58,104 nucleotides of DNA from Bacteroidales bacterium (GTDB lineage: Bacteria > Bacteroidota > Bacteroidia > Bacteroidales > VadinHA17), in contig JAFGLJ010000051.1 in the NCBI GenBank assembly GCA_016928075.1, positions 1 through 58,104 on the forward strand, given 5' to 3'. The position numbers and the translations under genes are program-made. The notes beneath the pieces were generated by a model. The model saw nothing but the letters and a program-made list of their open reading frames with translations. It made no database searches and was not told where the DNA came from. Shown here in pieces: positions 19,437-27,428 of the stretch; the stretch's first letter is position 1; each line of letters begins with the position of its first letter.

Positions 19437-20123
19437 ATGAAAGTAAGAATGTACATAATAAAAATCCTTTTTGCAGGCTTACTGTTATGCTTAATACCAC
19501 AAAATTCTGTATCTCAGGAAATTCAGATCGGCCTGTACTCTGAACCACTTATTAGCTGGTTTTCTTCAGACACAGATAATGCAGACAATGACGGTGCCCG
19601 TCCGGGGTTGGCCTTTGGTCTTACCTATGACAGATACTTCGCAAGGAATTATGCCTTTTCCTCAGGTATAAGTATAATAAATGCTTCCGGCAGACTCAAC
19701 TATTCTGACACTCTTTTAATAAGATTTAAGAATTCTGAAACCGAGCTTAATGCAGGCGATAATATAACTTACAGGATTCAATACCTTTCAATACCCCTGG
19801 GAATTAAGCTCAAGACCAACCAGATAGGATACATTACTTTTTTTGCCAATACAGGGATAAACCCTAAAATAGTAATTGGAGGCAAGGGGGATATACCGTC
19901 CCAGGGTATTAAAAAAGTGAATGTTACGGAAGAGCTGAGACTTTTTAACCTGGGATATTATATAACAGTCGGTACAGAATACCCACTTGGAGGAAGAACG
20001 GCCGCTGTCGTAGGAATTGGTTACGAAGATAATTTTATGGATGTTACAAAAGATAACTCCGGACAACCCGAAGATAAGATAAACCATCATTTTTTGCGTT
20101 TCAGAATAGGATTAAACTTTTAA
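19437..20123 (+). CDS. PorT-like outer-membrane beta-barrel protein
   Basis: 228 residues with a signal peptide ending NSVSQ. The chain alternates amphipathic strands, for example YRIQYLSIPLGIKLK and GYITFFANTGI, and ends in FRIGLNF with the terminal Phe typical of barrels. This fits the OMP_b-brl_2/PorT-like fold of small 8-stranded barrels. PorT itself is a T9SS component, and GldB is encoded next door, but sequence alone does not prove this is the secretion factor. nadE starts 11 bp downstream, so they are cotranscribed. Confidence 0.8.
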   Translation: MKVRMYIIKILFAGLLLCLIPQNSVSQEIQIGLYSEPLISWFSSDTDNADNDGARPGLAFGLTYDRYFARNYAFSSGISIINASGRLNYSDTLLIRFKNSETELNAGDNITYRIQYLSIPLGIKLKTNQIGYITFFANTGINPKIVIGGKGDIPSQGIKKVNVTEELRLFNLGYYITVGTEYPLGGRTAAVVGIGYEDNFMDVTKDNSGQPEDKINHHFLRFRIGLNF

Positions 20124-20134
20124 CCACCAGATTA

Positions 20135-21784
20135 ATGAAAATTACCCTTGCACAGATCAATTATCATGTAGGTAACTTTGAGAAAAACAGTAACCTCATA
20201 ATTGATGCAATCAGGAAGGCAAAAAATGATAAATCTGACCTGATAATATTTTCTGAACTCTCGCTCACAGGTTACCCTCCCCATGACCTGCTTGAACATC
20301 GTGATTTTATTGAGAAATGCAATGACTATATCGACCTTGTTGCAAGGGAATGCAGGGGGATCACTGCTATTATAGGTGCTCCTTCAATAAACAGGAAAAG
20401 CAGCGGCAAAAAACTGTATAACACAGCTTATTTGTTGAACGAGGGTAAGATCAGGGATCAAATCAATAAAAGCCTGCTCCCCACATACGATATTTTTGAT
20501 GAATACAGGTATTTCGAACCCTCAACCGACTTTAAAGTTATAGACCTTAAGGGGAAAAAACTGGCAATAACTATATGTGAAGACCTCTGGGATGAACAGG
20601 GATTTGAGAATGAATTCAGCAGCTCACGAATGTATTCAGTATCACCCATGAAGGAATTGGCTAAGCTAAAACCCGATATAATTATTAATATTTCAGCATC
20701 TCCTTTTGCCTATAATAAAACCGAAAACAAACTGAGAATTTTTACCGACAAAGCTGCCAGGTATAAGCTGCCTGTTCTTATGGTTAACCAGGTTGGCGCA
20801 AATACTGACCTTATTTTTGAAGGCAATTCAATGGTCATAGGCCCCGGAGGTAACATTATCGATATGTTCCCGGCATTCGATGAACATATTGCCAGCTATG
20901 AGCTTTCAGACATAACAGACAGCCAGTCGGATTTTAAATATCAACCTGACCGTATTGAAATGATCTATTCGGCACTGGTACTGGGATTGAAAGATTATTT
21001 CGATAAAATGAACTTCCCCTCTGCTATACTGGGCCTCTCCGGGGGAATAGACTCTGCTGTATGCCTTTGCATTGCCGTAAAGGCACTGGGTGCACAAAAA
21101 GTGAGAGCCCTATTACTGCCCTCTATGTATTCAAGCGAGAACTCGGTTGAGGATGCTGTTGATCTTAGTAATAAACTGGGCGTGAGATATGATATCATTA
21201 ATATTGAAAGCTCATACAGGGTCATCATAGATTCACTTTCAGAAGTTATGAAAGGAACAAGTCCCGATGTTACAGAAGAAAATATTCAGGCACGTTTACG
21301 AAGCCTCCTGCTTATGTCTTTATCCAATAAATTTGGCAATATACTGCTAAATACTTCTAATAAAAGCGAAACTGCGGTAGGTTACAGCACCCTTTATGGA
21401 GATATGGCAGGAAGTATTTCGGTACTTGGAGATGTATATAAAACCGATATCTACAAGCTGGCGGATCATATCAATAAAGATCTAAACATAATCCCACAGA
21501 GTATTATAGATAAAGCGCCCTCAGCAGAGCTTCGGCCTGATCAGAAAGATACTGATTCACTGCCTGATTATGAAGTTCTTGACTCCCTTCTTTACCAGTA
21601 TATTGAAATGCAGAAACCGGTTTCAGAAATCAAGGGTCATAATATTACCCGTGACCTTGTAAAGAAAATAATCAACCAAATAAACAGGAATGAATTTAAG
21701 CGTTATCAGGCCCCACCTATCCTCAGAATTTCAAGTAAAGCTTTTGGAATAGGGAGACGAATGCCTCTTGTGGGAATATATTGA
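20135..21784 (+). CDS. nadE: Glutamine-dependent NAD+ synthetase
   Basis: 549 residues. It makes NAD+ from deamido-NAD+, ATP and glutamine-derived ammonia. The N-terminal nitrilase-type glutaminase domain (about 1-260) shows SELSLTGYPP (Glu), NKSLLPTYDIFDEYR (Lys) and ITICEDLWD (catalytic Cys). The C-terminal synthetase domain has the pyrophosphatase loop GLSGGIDSAV and TSNKSETAVGY, as in bacterial two-domain enzymes. Complete. Confidence 0.96.
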   Translation: MKITLAQINYHVGNFEKNSNLIIDAIRKAKNDKSDLIIFSELSLTGYPPHDLLEHRDFIEKCNDYIDLVARECRGITAIIGAPSINRKSSGKKLYNTAYLLNEGKIRDQINKSLLPTYDIFDEYRYFEPSTDFKVIDLKGKKLAITICEDLWDEQGFENEFSSSRMYSVSPMKELAKLKPDIIINISASPFAYNKTENKLRIFTDKAARYKLPVLMVNQVGANTDLIFEGNSMVIGPGGNIIDMFPAFDEHIASYELSDITDSQSDFKYQPDRIEMIYSALVLGLKDYFDKMNFPSAILGLSGGIDSAVCLCIAVKALGAQKVRALLLPSMYSSENSVEDAVDLSNKLGVRYDIINIESSYRVIIDSLSEVMKGTSPDVTEENIQARLRSLLLMSLSNKFGNILLNTSNKSETAVGYSTLYGDMAGSISVLGDVYKTDIYKLADHINKDLNIIPQSIIDKAPSAELRPDQKDTDSLPDYEVLDSLLYQYIEMQKPVSEIKGHNITRDLVKKIINQINRNEFKRYQAPPILRISSKAFGIGRRMPLVGIY

Positions 21785-21790
21785 TTGATT

Positions 21791-21815
21791 CTTATCTATA
21801 TCTATTCCAGATAAG
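21791..21815 (+). terminator. Possible weak terminator after nadE
   Basis: CTTATCT pairs with AGATAAG across an 11-nt loop, followed by CTTTTAT. AT-rich stem, so weak. Confidence 0.3.
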
Positions 21816-21970
21816 CTTTTATCCTTAAGAAAAAATGACGCTTCCAAGTTGAACATCCAACGGTGTGTTTTATAACATAATAAGTAATAATCTGTAAGTG
21901 TGAACTTTACAACATACTGTTAATGAATGTGTTAAAAAATGTTAATTTAGCATTTGTAAGCATCTTTTAT

Positions 21971-21978
21971 TATTTTTG
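21971..21978 (+). promoter_or_regulatory. -7 box (TATTTTTG) of the Crp/Fnr gene
   Basis: Matches TAnnTTTG, 25 bp before the ATG. A TTTG lies at 21953-21956 but only 14 bp upstream, shorter than usual. Confidence 0.45.
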
Positions 21979-22003
21979 TATATGTTCTGTAACATAAATC
22001 TCA

Positions 22004-22714
22004 ATGAAAACAACAGTGTACAAAAATCACTACATCCAGGCATGTATAGATAATCCGGGTTCAATTTTCAAAAATCTTAAGATTGGAGAACAGGAAGTCC
22101 TGGTAAAAAATCATTCATATGCCCACTATCATAAGGGAGAGATAATTTTCAAGGAAGGTGAAAAGCCCCCCGGACTGATCAGCCTGGCCAGTGGAAAAGT
22201 TAAGATATTCAAGGAAGGTGTTGGAGGCCGTGAGCAAATACTTAGAATGGTAAAGCCGGCAGGTATACTGGGATTCAGGGCACTGTTTGCCGGAGTGGCC
22301 TATTCAGCCTCGGCTATTGCCATAGAAGATTCCACGATATGTATTATTGAAAAAGATGCCCTTTTCAAACTCGTAAGGGAAAGCCCCGAACTTTCACTTA
22401 AGATAATCAAGATGTTATCATATGAACTGGGATTCTCTAACAACCGTACTGTATCATTAACACAGAAACATATACGGGGAAGACTTGCAGAATCTTTATT
22501 GGTATTGAAAGATACCTACGGTTTTGAAAAGGACGGAAAAACCATCAAGGCATATCTTTCCAGGGAAGATATTGCCAACCTGTCAAACATGACTACTTCG
22601 AATGCAATAAGGACGTTATCCACTTTTGCAGCCGAGAAAGTCATTGCGATTGACGGCAGGAAAATTAAAATATTGGATCCTTTAAAGCTTAACAGAATAA
22701 GTACACTGGGATAA
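22004..22714 (+). CDS. Crp/Fnr family transcriptional regulator
   Basis: 236 residues. The N-terminal cyclic-nucleotide-binding-like jelly roll (about 35-150) includes FKEGEKPPGL, SGKVKIFKEG and ILGFRALF. The C-terminal winged helix is about 165-228 with recognition region SREDIANLSNMTTSNAIRTL. I see no Fnr-type N-terminal cysteine cluster, so an iron-sulfur oxygen sensor is unlikely. The targets are unknown. It has its own promoter and converges on the murF-alr gene with a 14-bp gap. Confidence 0.92.
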   Translation: MKTTVYKNHYIQACIDNPGSIFKNLKIGEQEVLVKNHSYAHYHKGEIIFKEGEKPPGLISLASGKVKIFKEGVGGREQILRMVKPAGILGFRALFAGVAYSASAIAIEDSTICIIEKDALFKLVRESPELSLKIIKMLSYELGFSNNRTVSLTQKHIRGRLAESLLVLKDTYGFEKDGKTIKAYLSREDIANLSNMTTSNAIRTLSTFAAEKVIAIDGRKIKILDPLKLNRISTLG

Positions 22715-22728
22715 ATATACCGGGTTGG

Positions 22729-25203
22729 TTATTCATATAGAAAAATCCTCTTTACCCTCACTGGAATGCCTGTTAATATTTCATACGGTATAGTCTGACA
22801 GATATCTGTCATACTATTAATTGATATATTTTCTCCGAATATTTCAACTTTGTCTCCCGGTTTAAGATTCGTACCAGTGATATCAATCATGCACATATCC
22901 ATACACACGTTACCTATTATTGACAGGTGCTTACCCCCGGCATATACCTTCCCTCTGCCCTGTCCCATCATTCTTCTGAGACCGTCTGCATAACCTACAG
23001 GCAATATTGCAATTCTTCTTTCTTTTTTACTGGCATTCTTCAGTCCATATCCAAGCCCTTCGCCTCCTTTTACGGTCTTAACCTGTGATATGCGGGTAAA
23101 AAATGCAATTCCTGTCTTTAGTCCCTCCATTTTAACCTCAGTAATACCGTAAAGTCCTATGCCAAGGCGAACCATATCGAACTGGTATTCAGGAAATCTT
23201 ACTATGCCTGCGGAATTAAGCAAATGCTGGATAAATCCATTACCTGTCCGGCTGCGAATATAATTACTGATACTTGTAAACCTTTCAGCCTGTTTGCGTG
23301 TATATTCATCCATCTCGGGGTCATATGCTGCAGCAAGGTGTGAAAATACAGATGCTATGCTTACTGACTTACATTTTATTAAAGTATTTACCATCTTATC
23401 AATATCTTCTTCCATGAAACCAAGACGGTGCATACCGGTATCCAGCTTGATATGCACCGGATAGTTATCAATTCCGTAGCGCTTAACTTCACTGATAAAA
23501 TAATCAAGCATGTCCTGGCTGAATATTTCAGGTTCTAAATCATAATCCAATAGAGACCTTAAAGAATAGGGATCAGGATTCATTACCATTATCCGGCTGG
23601 TTATACCGTCTTTTCTCAGTTTTATACCTTCATCCGTGTATGCCACGGCCAGGTAATCTACCCCGTTATATGTTAGCCATTCTGATATTTCCCTGGGCCC
23701 GGCACCATAGGCAAAAGCCTTTACCATTGCCATTATCTTCGTGTCTTTGTCAAGGTATGATCTGAAAGTATCAAGGTTTGCAAGCACTGCATTGAGGTTT
23801 ATTTCAAGCTGTGTCTGGTGTGTTTTCAGTTCAAGAAGTCGCCCTATACGTTCAAACTCAAAAATTCTTGCACCTTTAAGCAGTATTGCCTCATCACTGA
23901 AACTTGCCGGAATAAATGATTCAATAAAATCATCAGTATCATTATAAAATGCCATTGAATGAATATTGAAGTACTTACTGTACTTTTGCAGGTCCCTGCC
24001 TATAGCAATTAGTTTCTTTGTCCCTGCTTTTTTAATACTACCTGCAACTTCACTGTAAAGCTGATCCTTATCCCTGATGCCCTGGATAAAATCAGAAAGA
24101 ATAACTGTCATATCCTTACCGGATATTCCCCTGAGGTATTCCATAGCTATCCTGAGCGACCCCGGATCGGAATTATAGAAATCTTCGAGCAATAAACAGT
24201 TATTGATTCCTTCTTTTTGTTCCATTCTCATGGCAACAGGCAAAAGATTCTTTACCCCTTCTGTTATTTGTTTGCTGTTAAGACCCAAAAAAACAAGGGT
24301 GGCAACAACGGTTGACAAATTATCTACTGATGCCCTGTCAGAGAAAGGAATATTGCATAAAAATTTCCTGCCATTATATATAACTTTCAAAGCAGGGGCA
24401 TTTCTGGTCTTCAAATCAGGGATAATAGTGACATTTGAGTTGTGTTTTACTGCCGACCAGCTAAAAAGGCGTTTACCCTTTAATCGTTGATCACTGATAA
24501 TACTATTGTGTATGTCTTCCTTATCCGCAGGGTAAATAATCACTTCTGAATTTACGAACAGGCTCAGCTTTTCATGTATCTTTTCATCAATACTTGTGAA
24601 ATTCTCCTGGTGTGCTTCACCAATATGAGAAAAAATTCCAATGTCCGGTTTTATTATATTTTCCAGCTTACCTATTTCACCCGGTTTTGACATTCCTGCT
24701 TCAATTACTGCCGTATCATATTCATCACTTAGGTTCCACAGCGAAAGTGGTACACCAACCTGGGAGTTATAACTCCTTGGGCTGCGCACAACACTTTCAT
24801 ATTTACCCAGGATGTCTGACAGCCATTCTTTAATTACAGTTTTACCATTGCTTCCGGTAACTGAAATCACTCGTCCGGAGTAATTGCGTCTTTTCCATGC
24901 AGCAATCTTATGAAGGGCATGAAGGCTATCTTCACAAACAATAAAACTGGCTTCAGGGAAATCCTCAAATTTACCCGTGTAATATTTTCCAATGACAAGG
25001 AATACTCTCACTCCGGCCCTGTAAAGATCGGGTATATACCTGTGCCCGTCATTTCTCTCACCTCTCAGGGCTATGAACATTGTTCCGCGGGACAATTCCG
25101 ATACTTTCCTGCTGTCAATAAGAAGTTCCTGAACCTCGAGACCGGGATCACCGGTAAAATCCGATCCTGTGATTTCAGCAATAGTCCTGACGTCTATTCT
25201 CAA
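22729..25203 (-). CDS. murF-alr: Fused UDP-MurNAc-tripeptide:D-Ala-D-Ala ligase and alanine racemase
   Basis: 824 residues. The MurF half (about 1-445) adds D-Ala-D-Ala to the peptidoglycan precursor; the ATP loop is [13 protein letters not shown], followed by GMSKPGEIG. The Alr half (about 455-824) makes D-alanine with PLP. The PLP lysine is in MVKAFAYG, where Phe replaces the Asn of the common VKANAYG, a variant usual in this fusion. Later landmarks are [22 protein letters not shown] and GNVCMDM. The fusion is typical of Bacteroidota and couples substrate supply to use. It overlaps tdk by 4 bp. Confidence 0.95.
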   Translation of the reverse strand: MRIDVRTIAEITGSDFTGDPGLEVQELLIDSRKVSELSRGTMFIALRGERNDGHRYIPDLYRAGVRVFLVIGKYYTGKFEDFPEASFIVCEDSLHALHKIAAWKRRNYSGRVISVTGSNGKTVIKEWLSDILGKYESVVRSPRSYNSQVGVPLSLWNLSDEYDTAVIEAGMSKPGEIGKLENIIKPDIGIFSHIGEAHQENFTSIDEKIHEKLSLFVNSEVIIYPADKEDIHNSIISDQRLKGKRLFSWSAVKHNSNVTIIPDLKTRNAPALKVIYNGRKFLCNIPFSDRASVDNLSTVVATLVFLGLNSKQITEGVKNLLPVAMRMEQKEGINNCLLLEDFYNSDPGSLRIAMEYLRGISGKDMTVILSDFIQGIRDKDQLYSEVAGSIKKAGTKKLIAIGRDLQKYSKYFNIHSMAFYNDTDDFIESFIPASFSDEAILLKGARIFEFERIGRLLELKTHQTQLEINLNAVLANLDTFRSYLDKDTKIMAMVKAFAYGAGPREISEWLTYNGVDYLAVAYTDEGIKLRKDGITSRIMVMNPDPYSLRSLLDYDLEPEIFSQDMLDYFISEVKRYGIDNYPVHIKLDTGMHRLGFMEEDIDKMVNTLIKCKSVSIASVFSHLAAAYDPEMDEYTRKQAERFTSISNYIRSRTGNGFIQHLLNSAGIVRFPEYQFDMVRLGIGLYGITEVKMEGLKTGIAFFTRISQVKTVKGGEGLGYGLKNASKKERRIAILPVGYADGLRRMMGQGRGKVYAGGKHLSIIGNVCMDMCMIDITGTNLKPGDKVEIFGENISINSMTDICQTIPYEILTGIPVRVKRIFLYE

Positions 25204-25793
25204 TTTTCCTCCTTTGATTCTGAAAGTTTATTATAACAATTCCTGCAAAGGGGTTTATATATATCCCTTTCTCCCAGCAATACAATATTCTTATCCTTCG
25301 CCTTTCTGAAAGAGTAATTTGCCAGATTGCCACATTCGACACATATTGCGTGAACCTTGGTAACATATTCTGCTATAGCCATTAAATCCGGCATCGGGCC
25401 AAAAGGTTTCCTGCTGTAATCCATATCCAGTCCCGCTATGATAACCCTTACGCCCCTGTCGGCCAGCTTATTACATACATCAACTATCCCGTTATCAAAA
25501 AACTGGGCTTCATCAATGCCAATAACCTCGACACCTTCTGAAAGCAAGAGTATCATCGAAGCATTCTCAACAGGTGTTGAAGTAATTGATCTCTCATCAT
25601 GCGAAACTACAAGCTTATCGGAATACCTTGTATCCATTGCAGGTTTATAAATTTCAACTTTAAGTCCTGCTATTCTGGCTCTTCTGAGACGCCGGATTAA
25701 CTCCTCAGTTTTACCTGAAAACATTGATCCCGCAATAACCTCTATTGATCCACGTTTATTTACAGGGTCAACAGAATTTTCAAGAAAATACAT
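25200..25793 (-). CDS. tdk: Thymidine kinase (type II)
   Basis: 197 residues. Phosphorylates thymidine with ATP in the salvage pathway. The P-loop is [14 protein letters not shown]. The Mg2+ aspartate and catalytic region are in GIDEAQFFD. The structural zinc site has four cysteines in CVECGN and CRNCYN. The lasso region includes [15 protein letters not shown]. It overlaps the murF-alr start by 4 bp, so the two are translationally linked. Confidence 0.95.
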   Translation of the reverse strand: MYFLENSVDPVNKRGSIEVIAGSMFSGKTEELIRRLRRARIAGLKVEIYKPAMDTRYSDKLVVSHDERSITSTPVENASMILLLSEGVEVIGIDEAQFFDNGIVDVCNKLADRGVRVIIAGLDMDYSRKPFGPMPDLMAIAEYVTKVHAICVECGNLANYSFRKAKDKNIVLLGERDIYKPLCRNCYNKLSESKEEN

Positions 25794-25846
25794 CGAAATC
25801 TAGTATTTATGAAGCACGGATAATTTCTGTCGCAATAAATAATAAT

Positions 25847-25854
25847 TACCTTTG
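25847..25854 (+). promoter_or_regulatory. -7 box (TACCTTTG) of the unknown gene upstream of rsmI
   Basis: Perfect TAnnTTTG followed by C, with TTTC 19 bp upstream at 25824-25827. The expected leader is about 35 nt. Confidence 0.55.
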
Positions 25855-25892
25855 CAAGGTAAAGAAAATTGATTTTAAATAAAACCTATTTC

Positions 25893-26600
25893 ATGGATCT
25901 GAAATCAGTTATCAATATTATCCTTCGTGATCTTAAGGAAGCCGGCGATCTGATTGATGACCTTAAAAATAAGCCTAAATTTCAGGACCTCCAGATTGAG
26001 CTTGCCAGATCAAAATGTAAGAGTGCCGAGGAACTTATAAAGCTGATAGGTGATATTATCACTGAAACGGGGATTGAGGATCTTTTGAAGCCTGTTATTT
26101 CAGAAAGCATAGCAGATAATGATATACTTGAAATCCAGGATAAGATTGATGAAGAAGAGGAAATAGAAGAAATAATTGAGGCAGAGCAGTCTTTCGAAGA
26201 GCAAACGGAAGAAAAGATCATGCCTCCCGGTGAGCCTGATCACAGTGGGGAAACAAAACCTGATAGGAAAAGTGAACAGATAATTGCCGACAGGTTCAGC
26301 CACCTTGCAAGCCGGATAAATGAAAAAGTGGGCGACAGCAAGAAGACTGAAGGGAAAACCCGTACCATCCCGGTTACTGACCTTAACAGGGCCATAGGCA
26401 TTAACGATAGGTTTTACTTTATCAGAGAGCTTTTTAACGGTAAAGAGGAATCATACAGGCAAACAATTAACAGCCTGAATAATGTATCAAGTAAAGAAGA
26501 GGCTGCCGGTATTCTGAGGGAAGCTGTAAAAGAAATGGCAGATTCGGAACCCGCGCATCAGTTGCTTGAACTGGTTGAAAGGAAACTCTCAGCTAAATAA
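25893..26600 (+). CDS. Conserved Bacteroidota protein of unknown function
   Basis: 235 residues from the ATG; a TTG 24 bp upstream is an unlikely start. The N-terminal 75 residues are helical. A very acidic linker follows at about 80-115 (rich in E and I), then a charged stretch. The C-terminal 70 residues form a helical module with AIGINDRFYFIRELFNG. No signal peptide or membrane segment, so probably cytoplasmic. I recognise the C-terminal module as recurring in uncharacterised Bacteroidota proteins but cannot assign a function. rsmI starts 1 bp after its stop. Confidence 0.75.
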   Translation: MDLKSVINIILRDLKEAGDLIDDLKNKPKFQDLQIELARSKCKSAEELIKLIGDIITETGIEDLLKPVISESIADNDILEIQDKIDEEEEIEEIIEAEQSFEEQTEEKIMPPGEPDHSGETKPDRKSEQIIADRFSHLASRINEKVGDSKKTEGKTRTIPVTDLNRAIGINDRFYFIRELFNGKEESYRQTINSLNNVSSKEEAAGILREAVKEMADSEPAHQLLELVERKLSAK

Positions 26601-26601
26601 A

Positions 26602-27282
26602 ATGGGCAGGTTATATATAATCCCCACACCCATAGGAAACCTTAAAGATATAAGCCTGAGGGCTCTGGAAATCCTGCAGGAGGTTGACCTGATACTTGCT
26701 GAAGACACACGTAAATCAGGAATACTGTTAAAACATTTTGATATAAAACCTCCTCTTTCCCCTCACCATAAATTTAATGAACACAGGGAGGTAGAAAAAA
26801 TATGCGGGCAGATAGAATCGGGTAAAAATATAGCCTTAATAACCGATGCTGGTACCCCCGGGATATCTGATCCTGGATTCCTGCTTGTAAGAACTTGTAT
26901 TGAGCAAGGTATCGATGTGGAGACATTGCCGGGAGCTACCGCTTTTATCCCTGCCCTGGTGAATTCCGGCCTTCCCTGCGACAGGTTTTGCTTTGAAGGA
27001 TTCCTTCCACAGAAAAAGGGCAGGATGAAAAGACTGAAGAAACTTGAAAATGAAGAAAGGACAATGGTCTTTTATGAGTCTCCTCACAGAATTCTGAAAC
27101 TTATAGATCAGCTTATCGATATTTTTGGTGGACAGAGAAAAGCTTCATTGTCAAGAGAACTTACTAAAATACACGAGGAAAATGTAAGGGGGAGTCTTGT
27201 TGAACTTTCTGCAAAACTCAAGGATGCACAACCCAGAGGTGAATATGTTATAGTGGTAGCCGGGAAGAGCGGTGACAGGTGA
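26602..27282 (+). CDS. rsmI: 16S rRNA (cytidine1402-2'-O)-methyltransferase
   Basis: 226 residues. SAM-dependent tetrapyrrole-methylase fold enzyme that methylates the ribose of C1402 in the ribosomal P site. The start at MGRLYIIPTPIGNLKD is the family N-terminus; the frame extends 36 bp further upstream inside the preceding gene. Other landmarks are LAEDTRKSG, ITDAGTPGISDPG, PGATAFIPALV, GFLPQKKGR and FYESPHR. Complete but without the short C-terminal domain of longer homologues. Confidence 0.95.
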   Translation: MGRLYIIPTPIGNLKDISLRALEILQEVDLILAEDTRKSGILLKHFDIKPPLSPHHKFNEHREVEKICGQIESGKNIALITDAGTPGISDPGFLLVRTCIEQGIDVETLPGATAFIPALVNSGLPCDRFCFEGFLPQKKGRMKRLKKLENEERTMVFYESPHRILKLIDQLIDIFGGQRKASLSRELTKIHEENVRGSLVELSAKLKDAQPRGEYVIVVAGKSGDR

Positions 27283-27373
27283 TCTCCGGGCTGTCATCTC
27301 TGGCATTCTTAAATCCTAGTTCGTTAATCTATATTCGATATTTCTTAGCTTTAACCTAAAAAATTCTATTTTT

Positions 27374-27387
27374 GTTCCTGGTTCCTG
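27374..27387. repeat. Short heptamer repeat (GTTCCTG x2)
   Basis: Two exact 7-bp units in the spacer before the DUF5686 gene. The unit is a relative of the GGTTCC heptamers at 3838 and 40898. The rest of spacer 27283-27428 shows nothing that I can name. Confidence 0.5.
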
Positions 27388-27428
27388 AAAACTTTTCCGG
27401 GTAAATCCGTTATTATATAAAATGGTTT

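Noticed and set aside
23650..23730. Alanine racemase active-site change VKAFAYG as a sign of an inactive enzyme
   Set aside because: The PLP lysine is present, and Phe at this position is, as I recall, normal for Bacteroidota MurF-Alr fusions.
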